Shown here piece after piece: positions 27,925 to 35,598 of a stretch of DNA of 35,598 bases. Position 1 is the stretch's first letter. Every line of letters begins with the position of its first letter. The stretch is taken from positions 1 to 35,598 of the forward strand of contig MGZK01000001.1 of the NCBI GenBank assembly GCA_001802125.1, read 5' to 3'. The translations under genes were made by a program, and so were the position numbers. The DNA comes from Geobacteraceae bacterium GWC2_55_20. Its GTDB lineage: Bacteria; Desulfobacterota; Desulfuromonadia; Geobacterales; Pseudopelobacteraceae. The notes beneath the pieces are model-generated. The model had not been told where the DNA came from, searched no databases, and saw only the letters and a list, made by a program, of their open reading frames with translations.

Positions 27925-29432
27925 CAGGACAACTATTCAATCTTACTGCTATAAAAAAACTGCCGATCAAAAAGAAGCTGGTGGTTATCTCGATGGCAGC
28001 CACGATCATCGGTCTGCTGGTGGCAGGTACCGCCTTCACTGTTTTTGACCGCTACCGGGTCAAACAGAACATGGTGCAGGATCTTTCGGCGCTTTCGATG
28101 CTTATTGCCGAGCGGACCAACGCCGCACTGTTGTTCGATGACCCGGATCTTGCACGGGAAAACCTTGCATCACTGCGGGTCAAACCTTCGGTCACCGGCG
28201 CCCGCATCTACACGGAAAACGGTTCCGTTTTTGCAACCTATAAGTCGGCTGGCAAAGAGACGGAGACTTTTCCCACGCCTGTGTATGAAAAGCTGCATCG
28301 ATTTGAACCCCGGCGCCTGGTTGTCTTCGAACCGATGATTTTTGAAGGAAAACGGATCGGCTCCGTATGTATGCAAGCCAGCCTCACGGAACTTGACACG
28401 GTCTGGAAGAACTATCTTGTATCCACCGTTCTGATCATGCTGGGTTCATGCCTGGCAGCATTCATACTGTCATCGCGACTGCAGAAGATCATATCGGCAC
28501 CGATTACAAATCTTACAAATACTGCCCAGCAGATCAGTGAGCAGAAAGATTATTCGGTACGGGCGGACCAGGAGAGCGATGACGATATCGGGGTACTGGT
28601 CAAGGCCTTCAACGTGATGCTGGAAACCATAGAATTCCAGAATGCAGAGCTTATCGATAACAACCGGCGCCTGGAACAACGCGTTGCCGAAAGAACCCTG
28701 GAACTTCAGGAAGCCAAGGAGCGTGCTGAAACAGCCGACCAGCTCAAATCGGCATTTCTGGCCACCATGTCCCATGAGCTGCGCACTCCGCTCAACTCGA
28801 TCATCGGTTTTACCGGCATTCTGCTGCAGGGCCTGGGCGGGGCGATCAACGAAGAGCAGGCCAAACAGCTCGGCATGGTCCGTAAGAGCGCCAATCACCT
28901 GCTTTCCCTGATCAGCGACATTCTGGATATCTCCAAGATCGAGGCCGGACAGCTGAAAGTGTCAATGGAGCCGTTCAACCTGCAGGAGTCGATCGCCAAG
29001 GTCGTGCAGAGCGTGCGCCCGCTGGCCGAGCAAAAAGGTCTGGACTTAACCGTCGAGGTGGCGTTCGACGTGGGAACGATTACTAACGATGTTCGCCGGA
29101 CGGAACAGGTCCTTCTCAACCTGCTCAGCAATGCGGTGAAGTTCACGGATCAAGGCAGCATCTCGGTTCATTGCGCACGTGAAGCGGAGTATTATGTAAC
29201 CACGGTAACCGACACCGGCATCGGCATCAAGGAAAACGATCTTGCCCGACTGTTCAAACCGTTCCAACAGGTTGACACCGGCCTGAGCCGTAAATACGAA
29301 GGCACCGGCCTGGGACTCTCGATCTGCAAAAAGCTGGTGGAGTTGATGGGTGGCAGCATACGAGCTGAGAGCAGCCCTGGAAAAGGCAGCACATTCGGTT
29401 TTTCACTTCCGCTTGAAAGGAATACGGCATGA
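27921..29432 (+). CDS. CHASE8-like/HAMP histidine kinase, probable YfiR target
   Basis: A 503-residue kinase. TM1 (about 20-42) and TM2 (about 165-185) flank a periplasmic domain of about 120 residues with [28 protein letters not shown] and [13 protein letters not shown]. That pattern matches the sensor region of YfiN-type cyclases (CHASE8). Then come HAMP, a coiled coil, the phosphoacceptor H285 in [17 protein letters not shown], and an ATPase domain ([33 protein letters not shown]). So a YfiN-like sensor is joined to a kinase, not to a GGDEF domain. It overlaps yfiR-like and the following receiver gene by 4 bp each. Confidence 0.92.
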   Translation: MTGQLFNLTAIKKLPIKKKLVVISMAATIIGLLVAGTAFTVFDRYRVKQNMVQDLSALSMLIAERTNAALLFDDPDLARENLASLRVKPSVTGARIYTENGSVFATYKSAGKETETFPTPVYEKLHRFEPRRLVVFEPMIFEGKRIGSVCMQASLTELDTVWKNYLVSTVLIMLGSCLAAFILSSRLQKIISAPITNLTNTAQQISEQKDYSVRADQESDDDIGVLVKAFNVMLETIEFQNAELIDNNRRLEQRVAERTLELQEAKERAETADQLKSAFLATMSHELRTPLNSIIGFTGILLQGLGGAINEEQAKQLGMVRKSANHLLSLISDILDISKIEAGQLKVSMEPFNLQESIAKVVQSVRPLAEQKGLDLTVEVAFDVGTITNDVRRTEQVLLNLLSNAVKFTDQGSISVHCAREAEYYVTTVTDTGIGIKENDLARLFKPFQQVDTGLSRKYEGTGLGLSICKKLVELMGGSIRAESSPGKGSTFGFSLPLERNTA

Positions 29433-29806
29433 AAAAGAAGATCCTGTACATCGAGGATAACGAGCAGAACCTCTATCTGGTTACCTTCATCCTGGAAAAG
29501 CACGGCTATCAGGTTTTTGCCGCGATGGATGGCCAGCAGGGAATCGACAGCGCTGCCACGATAAATCCTGACCTGATCCTGCTTGATATCCAGCTGCCGC
29601 TCATGGATGGTTATGCCGTTGCCAGGCAGCTCCGCACCAACCCTGGTCTTGCCGGCATTCCGATCGTGGCGGTAACCTCCTACGCCATGGCGGGAGACAG
29701 GGAAAAGGCTATTGCGGCGGGATGCAACGGCTATATCGAAAAACCGATCAACCCGGACACCTTCATGCAGCAGGTCGAGCAGCACCTGCCCTGCCGGGAA
29801 GAGTAA
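29429..29806 (+). CDS. Single-domain response regulator (DivK-like)
   Basis: A 125-residue lone receiver with YIEDNEQN at the acidic pocket, phosphoacceptor D53 in [11 protein letters not shown], a conserved Thr in VAVTSYAM and Lys in YIEKPI. It has no output domain, so it should act by protein-protein contact or as a phosphate shuttle. The start overlaps the kinase stop (ATGA), making that kinase the likely donor. Confidence 0.92.
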   Translation: MKKKILYIEDNEQNLYLVTFILEKHGYQVFAAMDGQQGIDSAATINPDLILLDIQLPLMDGYAVARQLRTNPGLAGIPIVAVTSYAMAGDREKAIAAGCNGYIEKPINPDTFMQQVEQHLPCREE

Positions 29807-29817
29807 GGACAAAAATC

Positions 29818-31506
29818 ATGCAACGTATACTGATAGTCGACGATATTGCCGAAAATCTGTATTACCTTGAAGTGCTCCTCAAGGGAAACGGGTTTGAGGT
29901 GCAATCTTCCATCAATGGCGCCCAAGCACTTCAGCTGGCCCGGGAGATCCCTCCCGACCTGATACTTTCAGACATCCTGATGCCGGTAATGGACGGCTAT
30001 GCCCTCTGCCGGGAGTGGCGGAGCGACGAACGCCTGAAACAGATACCTTTCATATTCTATACCGCCACCTTTACCGAGAAAAAAGACGAGGAGCTGGCCC
30101 TGAGCCTGGGGGCTGACCGCTTTGTCATCAAGCCCCAGGAGCCGGATGCCCTGATGGACATCATCCGTTCTGTTCTTGCCGTTTCCCGCCCCGAAGACGC
30201 GGGACTCTGCGCCGATCCCCCCGGTAATGAGGGAGAGCTGCTAAAGGATTATAACGAGGCTCTGTTCCGCAAGCTGGAAAAGAAGATGGCCGATCTGGAA
30301 CGCACCAACATGGAACTTGAACTTAACATCGCCGAGCAGAAACGTCTGGAGGAGCAGCTTCGGCAGGTGCAGAAAATGGAGGCGATCGGACGCTTTTCGG
30401 CCGGTATCGCTCATGATTTCAACAACCTGCTGACCGTGATCATCGGCTTCGGCACCGTTATGCAGATGAAAATGTCCGTAGATGATCCGCAACGGGACAA
30501 GATCGACAATATACTTGCCGCTGCCGACAGGGCCGCGAATCTGACCCGCTGCCTCTTGACCTTCAGCAGAAAGCAGGAGATGCATCTGCGAGCGATAAAT
30601 CTCAACGACTGCATCAGGCATGTGGATATATTTCTCCGCAGAATCATCGGAGAAGACATCAAGCTGTCAATCTCCCTCAAACAAGAGAATCTCCAGGTAT
30701 TTGCCGATTGCGGACACATTGAGCAGGTACTCATGAACCTGGCTACAAATGCACGGGATGCCATGCCGGATGGCGGTATTCTCACAATCGATACCGACCT
30801 GATCGAAATTGACCAGGCATTTATTCAGATGCACGGTTATGGCACGCCGGGGCGCCATGCAATCATCACGGTAGCCGACAACGGCATCGGCATGGATGAA
30901 GCCACCCGGCAGCAGATCTTCGAACCGTTTTTTACCACCAAGGAATCCGGCCGCGGCACGGGATTGGGACTCTCGATCATCTACGGGATAGTAAGTCAGC
31001 ATAAAGGTCACATCAGCGTCTACAGCGAACCGCGACAAGGCACTACCTTCAGAATATTGCTGCCGCTGATGGAAGAGAAGGTTTCACCTAACGCGTCAAA
31101 AGTTTGCCATGAGCCGCTGCCGGGAGGAAACGAAACCATTCTGGTCGTGGATGACGAAGCCGCCATCAGGCAATATCTCGAGCTGTTTCTTACCAGCCTG
31201 GGTTATTCGGTACTGTTTGCCAGAGATGGGCAGGAGGCAATTGACATCTTCTCCGATCATAAACATGATGTGAGCCTGGTGCTGATGGATATCATCATGC
31301 CCAATAAAAATGGCAGGGAAGCTGCTCGTGAAATCAACAATATCAACCCGGACACAAGAATTGTTTATACAAGCGGCTACCCGTCCGATCTTATCAGTGA
31401 CAGAAACCTGCTGGAAGATGGAGCGGAACTTTTGATGAAACCGTTGATGCCCACCGAACTTGCCTTGCGATTGAGGGCGGCCTTGAATGGTAAAAGCAGT
31501 AATTGA
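29818..31506 (+). CDS. REC-histidine kinase-REC hybrid
   Basis: A 563-residue cytoplasmic protein. Receiver 1 has [10 protein letters not shown] and D52 in [12 protein letters not shown] coiled coil leads to the kinase core with H199 in [18 protein letters not shown] box [10 protein letters not shown] and G boxes DNGIGMD and GTGLGLSII. Receiver 2 (about 440-560) has [10 protein letters not shown] and [14 protein letters not shown]. An N-terminal receiver can gate the kinase, and the C-terminal one can pass phosphate on. The ATG at 29818 follows AAGGAC, 12 bases after the lone receiver gene. All phosphotransfer residues are intact, so it looks like a relay node within this cluster. Confidence 0.93.
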   Translation: MQRILIVDDIAENLYYLEVLLKGNGFEVQSSINGAQALQLAREIPPDLILSDILMPVMDGYALCREWRSDERLKQIPFIFYTATFTEKKDEELALSLGADRFVIKPQEPDALMDIIRSVLAVSRPEDAGLCADPPGNEGELLKDYNEALFRKLEKKMADLERTNMELELNIAEQKRLEEQLRQVQKMEAIGRFSAGIAHDFNNLLTVIIGFGTVMQMKMSVDDPQRDKIDNILAAADRAANLTRCLLTFSRKQEMHLRAINLNDCIRHVDIFLRRIIGEDIKLSISLKQENLQVFADCGHIEQVLMNLATNARDAMPDGGILTIDTDLIEIDQAFIQMHGYGTPGRHAIITVADNGIGMDEATRQQIFEPFFTTKESGRGTGLGLSIIYGIVSQHKGHISVYSEPRQGTTFRILLPLMEEKVSPNASKVCHEPLPGGNETILVVDDEAAIRQYLELFLTSLGYSVLFARDGQEAIDIFSDHKHDVSLVLMDIIMPNKNGREAAREINNINPDTRIVYTSGYPSDLISDRNLLEDGAELLMKPLMPTELALRLRAALNGKSSN

Positions 31507-31529
31507 TGTGTGCCGGAAAGGATCATCTA

Positions 31530-32330
31530 ATGGAACGCACAAATGAACCCGTTAGAATTTTATGTGTTGATGACGAGCGCAATGTGCTAAGGGCTCTGGA
31601 GCGGATATTTCTTGATGACGACTATGAGATCGTGACCGCAGCTTCCGGGCAGGAAGGGCTGGATATTCTGGAAGAAACCGGTCCTTTTCAGGTGATAATT
31701 TCGGATTACCGCATGCCGGTGATGAACGGTGTCGAGTTTCTCAAGGCCGTCTACGACCGCTGGCCGGAAACCGTCCGCATCGTGCTGTCCGGCTATGCCG
31801 ATGCCGGAGCAATCGTAGCGGCAATCAATGAAGGGCATATATACAAATTCATCCCCAAGCCCTGGAATGACGAAGAGTTACGGGTGACTATCCAGAACTG
31901 CCTGGAACGCTATTTCCTTTTGCAGCGAAACCGGGAACTGCTGTCCGAACTGGAAACAGCAAATCATGCCCTGGAAGAAAAGGTGCTGCAGCGCACCGAA
32001 CAGCTGGAACTGCGCAACCGGGTGCTGGAATTCTCCCAGGGGATTCTCGGCACCCTGCCGGTAGGAGTTGTCGGCATAGATGATGCGGGCATGATTGCGC
32101 TTTGCAATACCAAGGGGATGTCGATACTCGGTGGAATCTGTAAGACAATCCTGGGTGGAGATGTGAAACACAATTGCTCATCGGAATTTTCGGCTCTGGT
32201 CAGCCGCATCCGCGAAGAGAAAAAACTGGACACGACTATTCAACTGAACGATAAATCTTGGCGGGTGATGGGATCTCTGGTTACCATAAATGACTGTGAA
32301 GCCGCCGTGGCGGTTTTTCTGGAGGTTTGA
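31530..32330 (+). CDS. Response regulator, receiver plus PAS-like domain
   Basis: A 266-residue protein. The receiver (about 8-125) has LCVDDERN, D59 in VIISDYRMPVMNG, the SGYAD stretch and the IYKFIPKPWNDEEL segment typical of RpfG-type regulators. A coiled coil (about 130-175) is followed by a PAS-like domain (ILGTLPVGVVGIDDAGMIAL and later). It has no catalytic or DNA-binding output, so it may work as a scaffold or sensor-linked relay. The ATG at 31530 follows AAAGGA and lies 23 bases after the hybrid kinase. Confidence 0.88.
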   Translation: MERTNEPVRILCVDDERNVLRALERIFLDDDYEIVTAASGQEGLDILEETGPFQVIISDYRMPVMNGVEFLKAVYDRWPETVRIVLSGYADAGAIVAAINEGHIYKFIPKPWNDEELRVTIQNCLERYFLLQRNRELLSELETANHALEEKVLQRTEQLELRNRVLEFSQGILGTLPVGVVGIDDAGMIALCNTKGMSILGGICKTILGGDVKHNCSSEFSALVSRIREEKKLDTTIQLNDKSWRVMGSLVTINDCEAAVAVFLEV

Positions 32331-32332
32331 AC

Positions 32333-32401
32333 GTGCGAACAGTACTTTTTGTAGACGACGAGCAGCCTATCCGCAACGCACTGGAGCGCATGTATAAATA
32401 A
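32333..32401 (+). pseudogene. Receiver-domain fragment (22 codons)
   Basis: A GTG start with GGAGG seven bases upstream encodes the first beta strand and acidic pocket of a receiver (TVLFVDDEQPIRNALERMYK) and then stops at TAA. It resembles the start of the next gene product (VLFVDDEENILRALKR). The rest of the receiver is absent; the bases to 32479 hold only a 28-codon frame with no recognised product. It is most likely the stub of a deleted response regulator gene, though the intact initiation site could still be used. Confidence 0.7.
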
Positions 32402-32479
32402 TGCATGAGAAGAATGCGACTCATTTTTATCCGCGGCTGATGGAACTTTTCCTGCCGATATCCGAGGAGGTTCGGAGCA

Positions 32480-33784
32480 ATGACTGATGAACAACCTGTA
32501 ACCGTGCTGTTTGTTGATGACGAGGAAAACATCCTGCGGGCATTGAAACGCTTGATGATGGATGAAGATTTCATTGTCGAAACCGCCTCCTCCGGTGAAG
32601 CCGGACTGGAAAAACTGAGGGGACTCGATAATGTCGGCCTGATTGTTTCCGATCAGCGCATGCCCGGCATGAATGGAGCGGAATTTCTCGGCCGTTCGCA
32701 GGAATTCGCTCCCTTTGCCCAGAGGATCCTGTTGACAGGCTACTCGGATATCAATGCCACGATAGATGCAATCAATAAGGGGGGCGCGGGACGCTACATC
32801 TCGAAACCATGGGATGACCAGGAACTGGTTAACACAATCCGCACTGCTCTTGAACAGTATGCCCAAGGGTCCGAAAAAAGGCGACTGAACGATATCATCA
32901 GCAACCAGAAGAAAGAACTGGAGGAGTGGAACGACAACCTGAAGAAACGGCTTCTGCAGAGTACCGCCACCATCAGGGAACAGAGCCAGGCCATAAAGAG
33001 CCTGGATGAACGGTCGCCATTGACCATTCTCAGCCGGACATTTGATAATTTTTTCGAGATAATGGGCGACCGCAACGCGGTCCACGCCCGGACTGTAAGC
33101 ACACTGGTGACCGACGTCGCCCGCAAGATGGGCCTGGATTCCGAAACGGTGGCGATCTTCCGTTTGGCGGCTCTGTTGCATGACGCGGGAAAATTCGGCA
33201 GCCTGGTTTCGAACCTGAACAAGCATCTTGAGGAAATGTCCGAGAGCGAGGCGATCGAATACAGACAGCATCCGCTGCGTGGTGAGGAGATGTTCAGTCA
33301 AGTTGAAGAGTTGGCCGGCATCGGGCCGCTGATTCGCCACCATCACGAGTCGTACGACGGCAACGGTTTTCCCGGCCGCTTGCAGGGCGATGCAATCCCG
33401 CTGGGAGCGCGCCTGATAACGATTGCCGACCATATCGAAAAAGCGGCCCGCTCGGTTGAACATAACCGCGCCGATTACGCGCTGATGAGCGCCCGTTTCC
33501 GCGGCGGGACTCTGCTCGATCCGCAGCTGGTAACCCGTTTTCAGGGAATCACCAAGGTAGTGTATTTTGAAGGCAAGAAATCAGGATCGCATTTCGAGGT
33601 TGAGGTCGGTCCGCTTGAACTTGCGCCGGGCATGACCATTGCCCGCGATGTGGAAAGCGGATCAGGCGTGCTGCTGATGCAACGTGGCTGCGTGCTGGAC
33701 CAGGCAAGCGTTATTCTGATCCGGAGCCATTACCGCAAAAACCCGCCCCCACAGGGCATTTTCGTACAGGTGGTCGAGGACTGA
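32480..33784 (+). CDS. Response regulator with HD-GYP-like phosphodiesterase domain
   Basis: A 434-residue protein. The receiver (about 7-125) has LFVDDEEN and D58 in LIVSDQRMPGMNG. A coiled coil (about 130-175) leads to an HD-GYP-like domain with H202, the HD pair H234-D235 in LLHDAGKFG, H264 in RQHPLRGEEM, H287-H289 in RHHHESYDGNGFPG and D317 in TIADHIEKA. The GYP motif reads GFP here. A C-terminal domain of about 90 residues (LAPGMTIARDVESGSGVLLM) follows. HD-GYP proteins hydrolyse c-di-GMP. The metal ligands look complete, but the altered motif makes activity uncertain. Confidence 0.88.
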   Translation: MTDEQPVTVLFVDDEENILRALKRLMMDEDFIVETASSGEAGLEKLRGLDNVGLIVSDQRMPGMNGAEFLGRSQEFAPFAQRILLTGYSDINATIDAINKGGAGRYISKPWDDQELVNTIRTALEQYAQGSEKRRLNDIISNQKKELEEWNDNLKKRLLQSTATIREQSQAIKSLDERSPLTILSRTFDNFFEIMGDRNAVHARTVSTLVTDVARKMGLDSETVAIFRLAALLHDAGKFGSLVSNLNKHLEEMSESEAIEYRQHPLRGEEMFSQVEELAGIGPLIRHHHESYDGNGFPGRLQGDAIPLGARLITIADHIEKAARSVEHNRADYALMSARFRGGTLLDPQLVTRFQGITKVVYFEGKKSGSHFEVEVGPLELAPGMTIARDVESGSGVLLMQRGCVLDQASVILIRSHYRKNPPPQGIFVQVVED

Positions 33785-33828
33785 GTCAACCTATCTTGCA
33801 GACCTGATTAAACTCGAAGGGAGGTTAT

Positions 33829-34245
33829 ATGAGCATTGAATGGAATGATACTTTTATAGTTGGAATTGACGAACTAGATCAGCAGCACCGCTCCATAGTG
33901 GAGCATTTCACCACTTTTTCCCAAGCGGTTCAGGATGGCAGCGGCAAAGAGATTCTGGCGGAGATGGCGGCTTTTCTGGCCGATTATGCGCAACTGCATT
34001 TTGTTACCGAGGAGCGCTATATGCAGATGTATGACTACCCACGTATTGAAGAGCAACGTCGTGAACACGAGGATTTCACGCGAGATGCGCGTGAACTTCG
34101 GAACAGAATCGATGAAGAGGGCGCATCCAGGGAGCTTGCCGTGGCCCTGACCGGCAAGATGGTGCGCTGGGTGATTCAGCACATTCGTAATCACGACCGA
34201 GCCATGGCAATTTACGTCAAGGAGCGTATGGCGGCATCCAAGTAG
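33829..34245 (+). CDS. Bacteriohemerythrin with one substituted His ligand
   Basis: A 138-residue single-domain hemerythrin. It keeps H20 in QQHRSI, H57 and E61 in LHFVTEERYM, H80 in REHEDF, and H118 and D123 in QHIRNHD. The usual H-x3-H pair reads Q76-x3-H80, so one of the five conserved histidines of the di-iron centre is Gln. Hemerythrins bind O2 or sense it; this variant may bind iron or ligand differently. GGGAGG precedes the ATG. It follows the HD-GYP-like gene by 44 bases and may belong to the same operon. Confidence 0.9.
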   Translation: MSIEWNDTFIVGIDELDQQHRSIVEHFTTFSQAVQDGSGKEILAEMAAFLADYAQLHFVTEERYMQMYDYPRIEEQRREHEDFTRDARELRNRIDEEGASRELAVALTGKMVRWVIQHIRNHDRAMAIYVKERMAASK

Positions 34246-34263
34246 CAAACCATGCGATTGGTC

Positions 34264-34322
34264 TGTAGGGGCGATTCTTGTAATCGCCCAACGTAGGGGC
34301 AAACACGAGGTTTGCCCCTACG
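34264..34322. repeat. Palindromic GTAGGGGC intergenic repeat
   Basis: Two hairpin units in tandem: GGGGCGATT...AATCGCCC and GTAGGGGCAAAC...GTTTGCCCCTAC. The second resembles the inner hairpin at 17291-17311, suggesting a dispersed repeat family. Confidence 0.65.
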
Positions 34323-34364
34323 TTTATACATACCATATTGATTGCAGTGTGAAATCATAAAATA

Positions 34365-34397
34365 AGAGGGCCAGCAGGTTAAACCTGCTGGCCCTCT
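34365..34397 (-). terminator. Terminator of tRNA-Pro, possibly bidirectional
   Basis: A perfect 14-bp stem AGAGGGCCAGCAGG/CCTGCTGGCCCTCT with a five-base loop. On the minus strand it follows the tRNA and is trailed by TTATTTTAT. It could also end transcription from the hemerythrin gene side. Confidence 0.85.
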
Positions 34398-34402
34398 ATT
34401 AT

Positions 34403-34479
34403 TGGTCGGTGCGACTGGATTCGAACCAGCGACCACTAGACCCCCAGTCTAGTGCGCTACCAGGCTGCGCTACGCACCG
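34403..34479 (-). tRNA. tRNA-Pro (anticodon GGG)
   Basis: A 77-base cloverleaf: acceptor CGGTGCG/CGCACCG, D-arm GCGCAGCCTGGTAGCGC, anticodon stem CTAGA/TCTAG with loop CTGGGGG (anticodon GGG), T-loop GTTCGAATC and encoded CCA. It reads CCC and CCU proline codons. Confidence 0.97.
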
Positions 34480-34485
34480 GTAAAA

Positions 34486-34839
34486 CTACAAAATATTTCG
34501 TAATTCCTGAAGTTCTCGACGCACTTCCTGCAATAAACCGGAAACATCACTCTCCGTGCAGGTTGGAATCTGATCCTCGGCGTTAATCAATTTCCCTTTT
34601 GGGGAAATCCTTTTTTTGACACCTTCGATAGTAAATTTCTCTTCATAGAGCAGGTGTCGGACCTGAAGAATAAGATCAACTTCCCGTTTTGAATAAAGGC
34701 GCTGTCCGGTCGCACTTTTTTCAGGCTTCAGAAAGGTAAACTCGGACTCCCAGAACCTGAGAACCGAGGTTCTTACCCTGGCAGCCTCAGCGACCTCGCC
34801 GATCTTGTAATACAGCTTGTCAGGTAAGGTCGTGGCCAT
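34486..34839 (-). CDS. MerR-family transcriptional regulator
   Basis: A 117-residue protein. The winged-helix region (YYKIGEVAEAARVRTSVLRFWESEF, given here in outline) and the wing (RLYSKREVDLILQVRHLLYEE) are typical of MerR. The C-terminal coiled coil is short (LLQEVRRELQELRNIL) and has no metal-binding cysteine cluster. This small MerR homologue commonly sits next to ihfA in proteobacteria. ATG at 34839 is preferred; TTG at 34848 is an alternative. Its targets are unknown. It lies 21 bases after ihfA and just before tRNA-Pro. Confidence 0.9.
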   Translation of the reverse strand: MATTLPDKLYYKIGEVAEAARVRTSVLRFWESEFTFLKPEKSATGQRLYSKREVDLILQVRHLLYEEKFTIEGVKKRISPKGKLINAEDQIPTCTESDVSGLLQEVRRELQELRNIL

Positions 34840-34860
34840 CTGAACCAACCTGTGCCGCGA

Positions 34861-35145
34861 TTATTTTTCTTCAGTATTAATTGCGTTTTTCAGAACCTGG
34901 CTTGGCTTGAAAGTCAGGATACGGCGGGCATTGATTGTAATGGTCTCACCTGTTTGGGGGTTTCTCCCCCTTCGGTCAGCTTTTTGTTTAACCACAAAGT
35001 TTCCGAAACCGGCAATTTTTATCTTTTCACCGGATTCCAGGGTGTTTTTCAGGAGTCCAAAGACAGTTTCGACCATTTCAGCCGATTCTTTCTTGGAGAA
35101 ACCAATCTTCTGATGAATTCTTTCTACGATGTCGGCTTTGGTCAT
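34861..35145 (-). CDS. ihfA: Integration host factor alpha subunit
   Basis: A 94-residue DNA-bending protein: MTKADIVERIHQKIGFSKKE at the start, the dimer core GEKIKIAGFGNFVVKQK and the beta-arm RRGRNPQTGETITINARR with the intercalating Pro. The alpha assignment rests on the position after pheT and on the TITINARRILTFKPSQVLK tail. It bends DNA at sigma-54 promoters and recombination sites. GAGG precedes the ATG. The pheT-ihfA-merR order is classical. Confidence 0.94.
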   Translation of the reverse strand: MTKADIVERIHQKIGFSKKESAEMVETVFGLLKNTLESGEKIKIAGFGNFVVKQKADRRGRNPQTGETITINARRILTFKPSQVLKNAINTEEK

Positions 35146-35229
35146 GACTACCTCAAACTAAACATAGTTAATACTCTGAAACAAAAGGAAAAATTTTATA
35201 CCACAGGGTTCGGCATTTCGCAACAGATT

Positions 35230-35598
35230 TTATCGCAAAGTAACCTGTAATTTATTTATCAGGCTGTCGGTTATCTTTTTGTGAATGGAACTGATCTCGT
35301 CATCCGTCAAGGTTCGTTCATAAGAACGGTAGCGGATTCTGATTGCAATACTTGCATATCCATCCGGAATCCCCTTGCCACGATAAACATCAAATATCTG
35401 TATTTGCTCGATTTCCTTGGCTTTGACACCCTTAACACACTCCACCACTTTTTCGGACTGAAGGTCATCCGGCACCAACATGGCAATATCGCGGGTGCTG
35501 TCCGGAAAACGGGATGGGGCCGTGATCGAAGATCCTGTCTTGGAATTTTTCAACAACTTTTCAAAATCAAGTTCAAAACAGAAGACCTGTTTTTCGAT
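35230..35598 (-). CDS. pheT: Phenylalanyl-tRNA synthetase beta subunit, C-terminal part
   Basis: The 3' end of pheT; the frame runs off the right edge of the window. The 122 residues present hold the C-terminal ferredoxin-fold anticodon-binding domain (FDX-ACB): PSRFPDSTRDIAMLV, IFDVYRGKGIPDGYASIAIR and RTLTDDEISSIHKKI. PheT pairs with PheS to charge tRNA-Phe. ihfA follows 84 bases downstream. Confidence 0.94.
   Translation of the reverse strand: MEKQVFCFELDFEKLLKNSKTGSSITAPSRFPDSTRDIAMLVPDDLQSEKVVECVKGVKAKEIEQIQIFDVYRGKGIPDGYASIAIRIRYRSYERTLTDDEISSIHKKITDSLINKLQVTLR

Noticed and set aside
32240-33463. 407-codon open frame antisense to the REC-HD-GYP-like gene
   Set aside because: The sense strand has full receiver and HD motifs; the antisense product matches nothing I know.

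Overview
The window looks like chromosome from a Geobacter/Pelobacter-type deltaproteobacterium (Desulfuromonadales). I infer this from the pheT-ihfA-merR-tRNA-Pro order at the right end, the density of PAS/histidine-kinase/response-regulator genes, a cbb3 oxidase maturation operon in an apparently anaerobe-like background, and the protein style overall. No taxonomic search was possible.

Left part (about 0-5.4 kb, minus strand): the cbb3-oxidase maturation genes ccoG-ccoI-ccoS, tightly overlapped. Downstream of ccoS lies a vapC-type toxin with a Phd/YefM-type antitoxin, bracketed by the intact ccoS 3' end and a second, about 94% identical copy of the last ~72 bp of ccoS. This suggests insertion or recombination at the ccoS 3' end. 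The structural ccoNOP genes, if present, would lie off the left edge. Upstream of ccoG is a small DUF559 nuclease-like gene between two inverted GC-rich palindromes, which looks like a mobile cassette.

5.4-10.2 kb (minus strand): an operon of a secreted TPR protein, a UbiD-family decarboxylase, and an ABC-2 exporter (ATPase plus permease). 10.4-13.5 kb (plus strand): a DUF255/YyaL thioredoxin-fold protein and a second exported TPR protein. 13.6-16.8 kb (minus strand): a PAS histidine kinase overlapping an NtrC-type sigma-54 activator.

17-21 kb (plus strand): tRNA-Arg(TCG) with its terminator, a long gene-free stretch holding a palindromic repeat, then cheW and a soluble chemoreceptor. The receptor carries two duplicated PAS modules, each with the same four-cysteine pattern. 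The pair looks AT-richer than its surroundings and may be acquired.

21-34.3 kb (plus strand): a signalling cluster. It comprises a Cache/HAMP/triple-PAS histidine kinase, a PAS-GGDEF diguanylate cyclase, a TonB-dependent receptor, a periplasmic YfiR protein, and a membrane histidine kinase whose periplasmic region resembles that of YfiN. These are followed by a lone receiver, a REC-HK-REC hybrid, a REC-PAS protein, a 22-codon receiver remnant, a REC-HD-GYP-like protein and a hemerythrin that lacks one canonical His ligand. The most interesting proposal is that TonB receptor, YfiR and YfiN-like kinase form an envelope-spanning sensor in which a kinase replaces the usual diguanylate cyclase output, feeding a multi-receiver cascade ending in an HD-GYP protein.

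Right end (34.3-35.6 kb, minus strand): tRNA-Pro(GGG), a MerR-family regulator, ihfA, and the 3' end of pheT (cut by the window edge).
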